From Cavia porcellus (taxonomy: Eukaryota; Chordata; Mammalia; Rodentia; Caviidae), in contig NW_026947545.1 of assembly GCF_034190915.1 (NCBI RefSeq), positions 1,302,001 to 1,366,000 on the forward strand: a stretch of DNA of 64,000 nucleotides, in the 5' to 3' direction. Position numbers and translations under genes: made by a program. Of the stretch, positions 49,203-60,959 are shown piece after piece. The notes beneath the pieces were generated by a model that did no database searches, was not told the DNA's origin, and saw only the letters and a program-made list of their open reading frames with translations. Within the stretch, counting starts at the first letter, position 1. Each line of letters starts with the position of its first letter.

Positions 49203-52200
49203 TCATGGGGTGGTGTGAATCATAGGGTCTGAATTAGGATAGGCAGTGAGTGGCAATGTAGGAGGGAGAATAGCACCGCGTGGTGGTCAGCAAGGGGAGG
49301 TCAGGACACATGCAGTGGCAATGTAGGATAGGTTTCTAAAAAACATCGCGGTCTGGTGCGCATCGTATGAGTGTGTAACATTACATTCACTAGTAGGAGT
49401 TTGAAAAACATCACGGGGTGGTGTGAATCATGGGGTCTGAATTAGGATAGGCAGTGAGTGGCAATGTAGGATGGAGAAAAGCACCACGGGGTGGTCAGCA
49501 TGGGGAGGTCAGGACACATACAGTGGCAATGTAGGAAAGGTTTCTGTAAAGCATCGCTGGGTGGTGTGCATTGTATGGGTGTGTAACATTACATTCACTA
49601 GTAGGAGTGAGAAATACATCACAGGGTCATGTGAATCATAGGGTCTGAATAAGGATAGGCAGTGAGTGGCAATGTAGGATGGAGAAAAGCACCACGGGTT
49701 GGTCAGCATGGGGAGGTCAGGACACATGCAGTGGCAATATAGGATAGGATTCTGAAAAATATCTTTGGGTGGTGCGCATTGTATGGGTGTGTAACATTGC
49801 ATTCACTAGTAGGAGTGAGAAAAACTTCACGGGGAGGTGTGAATCATATGGTCTGAGTTAGGTTAGGCAGTGAGTGGCAATGTAGGATGGAGAAAAGCAC
49901 CACGGGTTTGTCAGCATGTGGAGGTCAGGACACATGCAGTGACAATGCAGGATAGGTTTCTGAAAAACCTCGCAGGGTAGTGCGCATTGTATGAATGTGT
50001 AACATTAAATTCACTAGTAGGAGTGAGAAAAACATCACGGGGTGCTGTGAATCCGAGGGTCTGAATTAGGATAGGCAGTCAGTGGCAATGTAGGATGGAG
50101 AAAAGCACCACGGAGTGGTCAGCATGGGGAGGTCAGGACACATGCAGTGGCAATGTAGGATAGGTTTCTGAAAAACATCGCGGGATGGTGTGCATTGTAT
50201 GGGTGTGTAACATTACATTTACTAGTAGGAGTGAGAAAAAACATCACGGGGTTGTGTGAATCATAGGGTCTGAGTTAGGATAGGCAGTGAGTCGCAATGT
50301 AGGAGGGAGAAAAGCACCACTGGGTGGTCAGCATGGGGAGGTCAGGACACATGCAGTGACAATGTAGGATAGGTTTCTGAAAAACATCGCGGGGTGGTGC
50401 GCATCGTATGGGTGTGTAACATTACATTCACTAGAAGGAGTGAGAAAAACATCAAGGGGAGGGGTGAATCATAGGGTCTGAATTAGGATAGGCAGTGAGT
50501 GGCAATGTAGGAGGGAGAATAGCACCGCGTGGTGGTCAGCATGGGGAGGTCAGGACACATGCAGTGGCAATGTAGGATAGGTTTCTAAAAAACATCGCGG
50601 TCTGGTGCGCATCGTATGAGTGTGTAACATTACATTCACTAGTAGGAGTTTGAAAAACATCACGGGGTGGTGTGAATCATGGGGTCTGAAATAGGATAGG
50701 CAGTGAGTGGCAATGTAGGATGGAGAAAAGCACCACGGGGTGGTCAGCATGGGGAGGTCAGGACACATGCAGTGGCAATGTAGGAAAGGTTTCTGTAAAG
50801 CATCGCGGGGTGGTGTGCATTGTATGGGTGTGTAACATTACATTCACTAGTAGGAGTGAGAAATACATCACGGGGTCATGTGAATCATAGGGTCTGAATA
50901 AGGATAGGCAGTGAGTGGCAATGTAGGATGGAGAAAAGCACCACGGGTTGGTCAGCATGGTGAGGTCAGGACATATGCAGTGGCAATATAGGATAGGATT
51001 CTGAAAAATATCTTTGGGTGGTGCGCATTGTATGGGTGTGTAACATTGCATTCACTAGTAGGAGTAAGAAAAACTTCACGGGGAGGTGTGAATCATATGG
51101 TCTGAATTAGGTTAGGCAGTGAGTGGCAATGTAGGATGGAGAAAAGCACCACGGGTTGGTCAGCATGGGGAGGTCAGGACACATGCAGTGACAATGCAGG
51201 ATAGGTTTCTGAAAAACCTCGCAGGGTAGTGCGCATTGTATGAATGTGTAACATTAAATTCACTAGTAGGAGTGAGAAAAACATCACGGGGTGCTGTGAA
51301 TCCGAGGGTCTGAATTAGGATAGGCAGTCAGTGGCAATGTAGGATGGAGAAAAGCACCACGGAGTGGTCAGCATGGGGAGGTCAGGACACATGCAGTGGC
51401 AATGTAGTATAGGTTTCTGAAAAACATCGCGGGATGGTGTGCATTGTATGGGTGTGTAACATTACATTTACTAGTAGGAGTGAGAAAAACATCACGGGGT
51501 TGTGTGAATCATAGGGTCTGAGTTAGGATAGGCAGTGAGTCGCAATGTAGGAGGGAGAAAAGCACCACTGGGTGGTCAGCATGGGGAGGTCAGGACACAT
51601 GCAGTGACAATGTAGGATAGGTTTCTGAAAAACATCGCGGGGTGGTGCGCATCGTATGGGTGTGTAACATTACATTCACTAGAAGGAGTGAGAAAAACAT
51701 CAAGGGGAGGGGTGATTCATAGGGTCTGAATTAGGATAGGTTGTGAGTGGCAATGTAGGATGGAGAAAAGCACCACGGGGTGGCCAGCATGTGGAGGTCA
51801 GGAAACATGCAGTGGCAATGTAGGATAGGTTTCTGAAAAACATCGCGGGGTGGTGCGCATCGTATGGGTGTGCAACATTACATTCACTAGTAGGAGTGAG
51901 AAAAACATCATGGGGTGGTGTGAATCATAGGGTCTGAATTAGGATAGGCAGTGAGTGGAAATGTAGGAGGGAGAATAGCACCGCGTGGTGGTCAGCATGG
52001 GGAGGTCAGGACACATGCAGTGGCAATGTAGGATAGGTTTCTAAAAAACATCGCGGGGTGGTGCGCATCGTATGAGTGTGTAACATTACATTCACTAGTA
52101 GGAGTTTGAAAAACATCACGGGGTGGTGTGAATCATGGGGTCTGAATTAGGATAGGCAGTGAGTGGCAATGTAGGATGGAGAAAAGCACCACGGGGTGGT

Positions 52201-53430
52201 CAGCATGGGGAGGTCAGGACACATGCAGTGGCAATGTAGGAAAGGTTTCTGTAAAGCATCGCGGGGTGGTGTGCATTGTATGGGTGTGTAACATTACATT
52301 CACTAGAAGGAGTGAGAAAAACATCACGGGGTGGTGTGAAATGGAGCGACAGAAATAGGATAGACAGTGAGTGGCAATGTAGGATGGAGAAAAGCACCGT
52401 GGAGTGGTCAGCATGGAGAGGACAGGGAACATGCCGTGGCAATGTAGGATAGGTTTCTGAAAAACATCGCGGGGTGGTGCGCATTGTATGGGTGTGTAAC
52501 AGTTCATTCACTAGTAGGAGTGAGCAAAACATCACGGGGTGGTGTGAATTGGAGGGTCTGAATTAGCATAGGCAGTGAGTGGCAATGTAGGATGGAGTAA
52601 CGCCCCGCGGGTTGGTCAGCATGTGGAGGTCAGGGAACATGCAGTGGCAATGTAGGATAGGTTTCTGAAAAACATCGCGGGGTCGGGCGCATTTTATGGG
52701 TGTGTAAAATTACATTCACAAGTAGGAGTGAGAAAAACATCACTGGGTGGTGCGAATCGGAGGGTCTGAATTAGGATAGGCACTGAGTGGCAATGTAGGA
52801 TGGAGAAAATCACCGCGGGGTGTTCATCATAGGGAGGTCCGGGAACATGCTGTGGCAATGTAGGATAGGTTTGTGAAAAACATCGAGGGGTGGTGCGCAT
52901 TGTATGGGTGTGTAACATTACATTCACTAATAGGAGTGAGAAAAAAATCACTGGGTGGTGTGAATCGGAGGGTATGAATTAGTATAGTCAGTGAGTGGAA
53001 ATGTAGGATGGAGAAAAGGACCGCGGGTTGGTCAGCATGGGGAGGTCAGGGAACATGCAGTGGCAATGGAGGATAGTTTTCTGAAAAACATCGCGGGATG
53101 GTGCGCATTGTATGGGTGTGTAACATTACATTCAATAGTAGGAGTGAGAAAAACATTGTGGGGTGGTGCGCATTGTATGGGTGTGTAACATTACATTCAC
53201 TAGTAGGAGTGAGAAAAACATCACGGTGTGGTGTGAATCGCAGGGACTGAATTAGGATAGGCAGTGAGTGGCAATATAGGATGGATAAAAGCACCATGGG
53301 CTGGTCACCATGGGGAGGTCAGGTAACATGCAGTGGAAATGTAGGATAGGTTTCTGAAGAACATCGCGGGGTGGCGCGCATTGTTTGGGTGTGTAACATT
53401 ACATTCACTAGTAGGAGTGAGAAAAACATT
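49203..53430 (+). repeat. Second 4226-bp copy of the higher-order block
   Basis: Monomer order is d 49288, e 49496, f 49704, g 49912, a 50120, b 50329, d 50537, e 50745, f 50953, g 51161, a 51369, b 51577, c 51785, d 51993, e 52201, then the 31-kb-type segment from about 52290. The offset to the first copy is 4224-4226. It includes the same missing-c round, so that loss preceded the duplication. Nearly all units are 208 bp, and the single double-S1 unit (anchor 53033) sits in the 31-kb-type part. Confidence 0.88.
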
Positions 53431-55880
53431 GTGGGGTGGTGCGCATTGTATGGGTGTGTAACATTACATTCACTAGTAGGAGTGAGAAACACATCATGGG
53501 GTGGTGTGAATCAGAGGGTCTGAATTAGTATAGGCAGTGAGTGGAAATGTAGGATGGAGAAAAGCACCGCGGGGTGGTCAGCATGGGGAGGTCAGGGAAC
53601 ATGCCCTGGCAATGTAGGATAGGTTTCTGAAAAACATCGCGGGGTGGTGCCCATTGCATGGGTGTGTAACATTACATTCACTAGTAGGAGTGAGAAAAAC
53701 ATCACAGGATGGTGTGAATCGGAGGGTCTGAATTAGTATAGGCAGTGATTGGCAGTGTAGGATGGAGAAAAGCACCGCGGAGTGGTCAGCATGGGGAGGT
53801 CAGGGAACATGCAGTGGCAATGTAGGATAGGTTTCTGAAAAACATCGCGGGATGGTGCGCATTGTATGGGTGTGTAACATTACATTCACTAGTAGGAGTG
53901 AGAAAAACATTGTGGGGTGGTGTGCATTGTATGGGTGTGTAACATTACATTCACTAGTAGGAGGGAGAAAAACATCACGGTGTCGTGTGAATCGCAGGGA
54001 CTGAATTAGGATAGGCAGTGAGTGGCAATATAGGATGGATAAAAGCACCACGGGCTGGTCAGCATGGGGAGGTCAGGTAACATGCAGTGGAAATGTAGGA
54101 TAGGTTTCTGAAGAACATCGCGGGGTGGTGCGCATTGTTTGGGTGTGTAACATTACATTCACTAGTAGGAGTGAGAAAAACATTGTGGGGTGGTGCGCAT
54201 TGTATGGGTGTGTAACAGTACATTCACTAGTAGGAGTGAGCAAAACATCACGGGGTGGTGTGAATTGGAGGGTCTGAATTAGCATAGGCAGTGAGTGGCA
54301 ATGTAGGATGGAGTAACGCCCCGCGGGTTGGTCAGCATGTGGAGGTCAGGGAACATGCAGTGGCAATGTAGGATAGGTTTCTGAAAAACATCGCGGGGTG
54401 GGGCGCATTTTATGGGTGTGTAAAATTACATTCACAAGTAGGAGTGAGAAAAACATCACTGGGTGGTGTGAATCGGAGGGTCTGAATTAGGATAGGCACT
54501 GAGTGGCAATGTAGGATGGAGAAAATCACCGCGGGGTGTTCATCATAGGGAGGTCAGGGAACATGCTGTGGCAATGTAGGATAGGTTTCTGAAAAACATC
54601 GCGGGGTGGTGCGCATTGTATGGGTGTGTAACATTACATTCACTAATAGGAGTGAGAAAAATATCACCGGGTGGTGTGAATCGGAGGGTCTGAATTAGTA
54701 TAGTCAGTGAGTGGAAATGTAGGATGGAGAAAAGGACCGCGGGGTGGTCAGCATGGGGAGGTCAGGGAACATGCAGTGGCAATATAGGATAGTTTTCTGA
54801 AAAACATCGCGGGATGGTGCGCATTGTATGGGTGTGTAACATTACATTCACTAGTAGGAGTGAGAAAAACATTGTGGGGTGGTGCGCATTGTATGGGTGT
54901 GTAACATTACATTCACAAGCAGGAGTGAGAAAAACATCACGGTGTGGTGTGAATCGCAGGGACTGAATTAGGATAGGCAGTGAGTGGCAATATAGGATGG
55001 AGAAAAGCACCAAGGGCTGTTCAGCATGGGGAGGTCAGGTAACACGCAGTGGAAATGTAGGATAGGTTTCTAAAGAACACCGCGGGGTAGTGCGCATTGT
55101 TTGGGTGTGTAACATTACATTCACTAGTAGGAGTGAGAAAAACATCACGGGGTGGTGTCAATCGGAGGGTCTGAATTAGGATAGGCAGTGAGTGGCAATG
55201 TAGGATGGAGAAAAGCACCGCGGGGTGGTCAGCATGGGGAGGTCAGGCCACATGCAGTGGCAATGTAGGATAGGTTTCTGAAAAACATCGCGGGGTGGTG
55301 CGCATTGTATGGGTGTGTAACATTACATTCACTAGTAGTAGTGAGAAAAACATCGTGGGGTGGTGCGCATTGTATGGGTGTGTAACATTACATTCACTTG
55401 AAGGAGTGGGAAAAACATCACGGGGTGCTGTGAATCCAAGGGTCTGAATTAGGATATGCAGGGAGTGGCAATGTAGGATGGAGTAACGCACCGCGGGTTG
55501 GTCAGCATGTGGAGGTCAGGGAACATGCAGTGGCAATGTAGAATAGGTTTCTGAAAAACATTGCGGGGTGGGGCGCCTTTTATGGGTGTGTAAAATTAAA
55601 TTCACTTGTAGGAGTGAGAAAAACATCACGGGGTGGTGTGAATCGGAGTGTCTGAATTAGGATAGACACTGAGTCACAATGTGGGATGGAGAAAATCAGC
55701 GCGGGATGTTCATCATAGAGAGGTCAGGGAACATGCTGTGGCAATGTTGGATAGGTTTCTGAAAAACATCGCGGGGTGGTGCGCATTGTATGGTTGTGTA
55801 ACATTACATTCACTTGTAGGAGTGAGAAAAACATCACGGGGTGGTGTGAATCCGAGGGTCTGAATTAGTATAGGCAGTGA
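53430..55880 (+). repeat. Mosaic segment related to 31-34 kb
   Basis: Units from anchor 53306 are 273, 208, 273, 273, 208, 208, 273, 208, 273, 208 and 208. Anchors 54541, 54749 and 55022 match 33325, 33533 and 33807 at about 21216. Around 55230 it joins a CACTTGAAGGAGTGG double-S1 unit, a GTGCTGTGAATCCAAGG S2 and a GTAACGC S3 head, a combination not seen elsewhere in the window. Confidence 0.78.
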
Positions 55881-57520
55881 GTGGCAATGTAGGATGGAGA
55901 AAAGGACCGCGGGGTGGTCAGCATGGGGAGGTCAGGGAACATGCCGTGGCAATGTAGGATAGGTTTCTGAAAAACATCGCGGGGTGGTGCGCATTATATG
56001 GGTGTGTAACATTACATTCACTAGTAGGAGTGAGAAAAACATCACAGGATGGTGTGAATCGGAGGGTCTGAATTAGAATAGGCAGTGACTGGCAATGTAG
56101 GATGGAGAAAAGCACCGCTTGGTGGTCAGCATGGGGAGGTCAGGGAACATGCAGTGGCAATGTAGGATAGGTTTCTTAAAAACATCGCGGGGTGGTGCGC
56201 ATTGTATGGGTGTGTAACATTACATTCACTAGTAGGTGTGAGAAAAACATCACGGGGTGGTGCGCATTGTATGGGTGTGTAACAGTAAATTCACTAGTAG
56301 GAGTGTAAAAAATGTCAAGGTGTGGTGTGAATCGGAGGGATTGAATTAGGATAGGCTGTGAGTGGCAATATAGGATGGAGAAAAGCACCACGTGGTGGGC
56401 AGCATGGGGAGGTCAGGGAACATGCAGTGGCAAAGTAGGATAGGTTTCTGAAAAACATCGTGGGGTGGTGCGCATTGTATGGGTGTGTAACATTACATTC
56501 ACTAGTAGGAGTGAGAAAAACATCACGGGGTGGTTTTAATCGGAGGGTCTGAATTAGGATAGGCAGTGAGTGGCAATGTAGGATGGAGAAAAGCACCGCG
56601 GGGTGGTCAGAATGGTGAGGTCAGGGAACATGCAGTGGCAATTTAGGATAGATATCTGGAAAACATCGCCGGGTGGTGCGCATTGTATGGGTGTGTAACA
56701 TTACATTCACTACTAGGTGTGAGAAAAACATCACGGGTTGCTGTGAATCGGAGGGTCTGAATTAGGATAGGGAGTGAGAGTCAATGTAGGATGGAGAAAA
56801 GCACCGCTGGGTGGTCAGCATGGGGAGGTCAGGGAACATGCAGTGGCAATGTAGGATAAGTTTCTGAAACACATAGCGGGGTGGTGCGCATTGTATGGGT
56901 GTGTAAAATTACATTCACTAGTAGGAGGGGGAAACACATCATGGGGTGGTGCGCATTGTATGGGTGTGTAACATTACATTCACTAGAAGGAGTGGGAAAA
57001 ACATCACGGGGTGGTGTGAATCGGAGGGACTGAAATAGGATAGGCAGTTAGTGGCAATGTAGGATGGAGAAAAGCACCGCGGCGTGGTCAGCATGGGGAG
57101 GACAGGGAACATGCCGTGGCAATATAGGATAGGTTTCTGAAAAACATCGAGGGGTGGTGCGCTTTTCATGGGTGTGTTACATTCACTAGTAGGAGAGAGA
57201 AAAACATCACGGGTGGTGCGCATTGTCTTGGTGTGTAACATTACATTCTCTAGTAGGAGTGAGAAAAACATCACGGGGTGGTGTGAATCGGAGGGTCTGA
57301 ATTAGAATAGTCAGTGAGTGGCAAAGTAGGATGGAGAAAAGCACCGGGGGGTGGTCAGCATGGGGAGGTCATGGAACATGCAGTGGCAATGTAGGATAGG
57401 TTTCTGAAAAACATCGCTGTGTGGTGCGCATTGTATGGGTGTGTAACTTTACTTTCACTAGTAGGAGTGAGAAAAACATCACGGGGTGGTGTGAATCGGA
57501 GGGTCTGAATTAGTATAGGC
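55880..57520 (+). repeat. Segment paralogous to 39.54-41.8 kb, three monomers shorter
   Basis: It matches the 39.5-kb segment at an offset of 16340 until about 57250, then rejoins it at an offset of about 15716. It has therefore lost about 624 bases (three monomers), or the other copy gained them. The unit lengths 273 and 267 near 57089 and 57356 include the 5-base S1 deletion. Confidence 0.83.
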
Positions 57521-60500
57521 AGTGAGTGGCAATGTACGATGGAGAAAAGGACCGCGGGGTGGTCAGCATGAGGAGGTCAGGGAACATGCAGTGGCAACTT
57601 AGGATAGGTTTCTGAAAAACATCGCGGGGTGGTGCGCATTTCATGGGTGTGTAACATTACATTCACTACTGGAGTGAGAAAAACATCGCGGGGTGGTGTG
57701 AATCAGAGGATCTGAATTAGTATAGGCAGTGAGTGGAAATGTAGGATGGAGAAAAGCACCGCGGGGTGGTCAGCATGGGGAGGTCAGGGAACATGCCCTG
57801 GCAATGTAGGATAGGTTTCTGAAAAACATCGCGGGGTGGTGCGCATTGTATGGGTGTGTAACTTTACATTCACTAGTAGGAGTGAGAAAAACATCACAGG
57901 ATGGTGTGAATCGGAGGGTCTGAATTAGAATAGGCAGTGAGTGGCAGTGTAGGATGGAGAAAAGCACCGCGGAGTGGTCAGCATGGGGAGGTCAGGGAAC
58001 ATGCAGTGGCAATGTAGGATAGGTTTCTGAAAAACATCGCGGGGTGGTCTGCACTGTATGGGTGTGTAACATTACATTCACTAGTAGGAGTGAGAAAAAC
58101 ATCAAGGGGTGGTGCGCATTGTATGGGTGTGTAACAGTACATTCACTAGTAGGAGTGAGAAAAACATCACGGGATGGTGCGCATTGTATGGGTGTATAAC
58201 ATTACATTCACTAGTAGGAGTGAGAAAAACATCACGGGGTGGTGTGAATCGGAGAGTCTAAATTAGTATAGGCCGTGAGTGGCAATGTAGGGTGGAGAAA
58301 AGCACCGCGGGGTGGTCAGCATGGGGAAGTCAGGGAACATGCAGTGGCAATGTAGGATAGGTTTCTGAAAAACATCGCGGGGTGGTGTGCATTGTATGGG
58401 TGTGTAACATTTTATTCACTAGTAGGAGTGAGAAAAACATCACGGGGTGGTGTGAATCGGAGGGTCTGAATTAGGATAGGCAGTGAGTGGCAATGTAGGA
58501 TGGAGAAAAGCACCGCGGGGTTGTCATCAAAGGGATCACAAGGAACATGCAGTGGCAATGTAGGATAGGTTTCTGAAAAACTTCGCGGGGTGGTGCGCAT
58601 TGTATGGATGTGTAACATTATATTCACTAGGTGGGGTGAGAAAAACTTCACGGGGTGGTGTGAATCATAGGGTCTGAATTAGGATAGGCAGTGAGTGGCA
58701 ATGTAGGTTGGAGAAAAGCACTTCGGGGTGGTCAGCATGGGGAGGTAAGGGAACATAGAGTGGCAATGTAGGATAGATTTTGAAAAACATCGCGGCGTGG
58801 TGCACATTGTATGGGTGTGTAACATTACTTTCACTAGTAGGAGTGAGAAAAACATCACGGGGTGGTGTTAATTGGAGGATCTGAATTAGGATAGGCAGTG
58901 AGTGGCAATGTAGGATGGAGACTAGCACCGCGGTGTGGTCAGCATGGGGAGGTCAGGGAACATGCAGTGGCAATGTAGGATAGGTTTCTGAAAAACCTCG
59001 CATGGTGGTGCTCATTGTATGGGTGTGTAACATTACATTCACTAGTAGGAGTGAGAAAAACATCACGGGGTGGTGCGCATTGTATGGGTGTGTAACATTA
59101 CGTTCAGTAGTAGGAGTGACAAAAACATCACGGGGTGGTGTGAATCGGAGGGTATGAATTAGGATAGGCATTGTGTGGCAATGTAGGATGGAGAAAAGCA
59201 CCGCGGGGTGTTCAGCATGTGGAGGTGGGAAGATGCAGAGACAATTTAGGATAGGTTTCTGAAAAACATCCGGTGTGTTGCGCATTGTATGGGTGTGTCA
59301 CATTACAATCACTAGTAGGAGTGAGAAACACATCACGGGGTGGTGCGCATTGTATGGGTGTGTAAAATTACATTCACTAGTAGGAGTGAGAAAAACATCA
59401 CGGGGTTGTGTGAATCGGAGGGTCTGAATTAGGATAGGCATTGAGTGGCAATGTAGGATGGAGAAAAGCATCGCGGGGTAGTCAGCATGTGGAGGTGGGA
59501 ACATGCATTGACAATGTAGGATAGGTTTCTGAAAAACATCGCGGGGTGGAGCACAATGTATGGGTGTGTAACATTACATTCGCTAGTAGGAATGAGAAAA
59601 TCATAACGGGGTGGTGTGAATCGGAGGGTCTGAGTAAGGATAGGAGGTGAGTGGCAATGTAGGATGGAAAAAAGCACCGCAGGTTGGTCAGCATGGGGAG
59701 GTCAGGGAACATGCAGTGGCAATGTAGGATAGGTTTCTGAAAAACAGCGCGGGGTGGTGCGCATTGTATGGGTGTGTAACATTACATTCACTAGTAGAAG
59801 TGAGAAAAACATCACGGGGTGGTGTGAATCAGAGGGTCTGAATTAGGATAGGCAGCGATTGGCAATGTAGGATGGAGAAAAGCACTGCGTGTTGGTTAGC
59901 ATGGGAAGGTAAGGGAACATGCAGTGGCAATATAGGATAGGTTTCTGAAAAACATCCAGGGGTGGTGCGCACTGTAGGTGTGTGTAACATTACATTCACA
60001 AGTAGGAGTGAGAAAAAAACTCACAGGGTGGGGTGAAACGGAGGGTCTGAATTAGGATAGGCAGTGAGTGGCAATGTAGGAAGGAGAAAAGCACCGCAGG
60101 GTGCTCAGCATGCGGAAGTCAGGGAACATGAAGTGGCAATGTAGGATAGGTTTCTGAAAAACATCGCAGGTTGGTGCGTATTGTATGGGTGTGTAACATT
60201 ACATTCACTAGTAACAGAGAGAAAAACATCGCGGGGTAGTGTGAAACGGAGGGTCTGAATTAGGATAGGCAGTGAGTGGCAATGTAGGATGGAGAAAAGC
60301 ACCGCGGTGTGGTCAGCATGGGGAGCTGAGGGAACATGCCGTGGCAATATAGGATAGGTTTCTGAAAAACATCGAGTGGTGGTGCGCATTTTATGGGTGT
60401 GTTACATTCACTAGTAGGAGAGAGAAAAACATCACGGGGTGGTGCGCATTGTCTTGGTGTGTAACATTACATTCTCTAGTAGGAGTGAGAAAAACATCAC

Positions 60501-60760
60501 GGGGTGCTGTGAATCCGAGGGTCTGAATTAGGATAGGCAGTGAGTGGCAATGTAGGATGGAGAAAAGCACCGCGGGTTGGTCAGCATGGGGAGGTCAGGG
60601 AACATGCAGTGGCAATGTAGGATAGGTTTCTGAAAACATCGCGGTGTGGTGCGCATTGTATGGGTGTGTAACAGTACATTCACTAGTAGGAGTGAGCAAA
60701 ATATCACGGGGTGGTGTGAATTTGAGGGTCTGAATTAGGATATGCAGTGAGTGGCAATGT
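57520..60760 (+). repeat. First copy of a 3.0-3.4-kb tandem block
   Basis: Anchors 57564 to 58525 recur 3433-3434 bases on (60997 to 61959). From 58940 the offset is 3227, and from 60106 it is 3019. Each step is one monomer (207 and 208 bases) present here but absent in the second copy: about 58733-58940 and 59689-59897. Markers include CTAGGTGGGGTGAG, GCAAAGGGATC, GGAGGTGGGAAGATG and GTAACAGAGAG. Confidence 0.87.
58030..58367 (+). repeat. 338-bp unit with three S1 copies
   Basis: It has the same order of S1 variants as 42106-42443, with ATCAAGGGG as the head of the second copy. It lies in the segment paralogous to 39.5-42.8 kb. Confidence 0.92.
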
Positions 60761-60959
60761 AGGATGGAGAAAATCAGCGCGGGATGTTCATCATAGGGAG
60801 GTCAGGGAACATGCTGTGGCAATGTATGATAGATTTCTGAAAAACATCGTGGTGTGGTGCGCATTGTATGGGTGTGTAACATTACATTCACTTGTTGGAG
60901 TGAGAAAAACATCACGGGGTGGTGTGAATCGGAGGGTCTGAATTAGTATAGGCAGTGAG

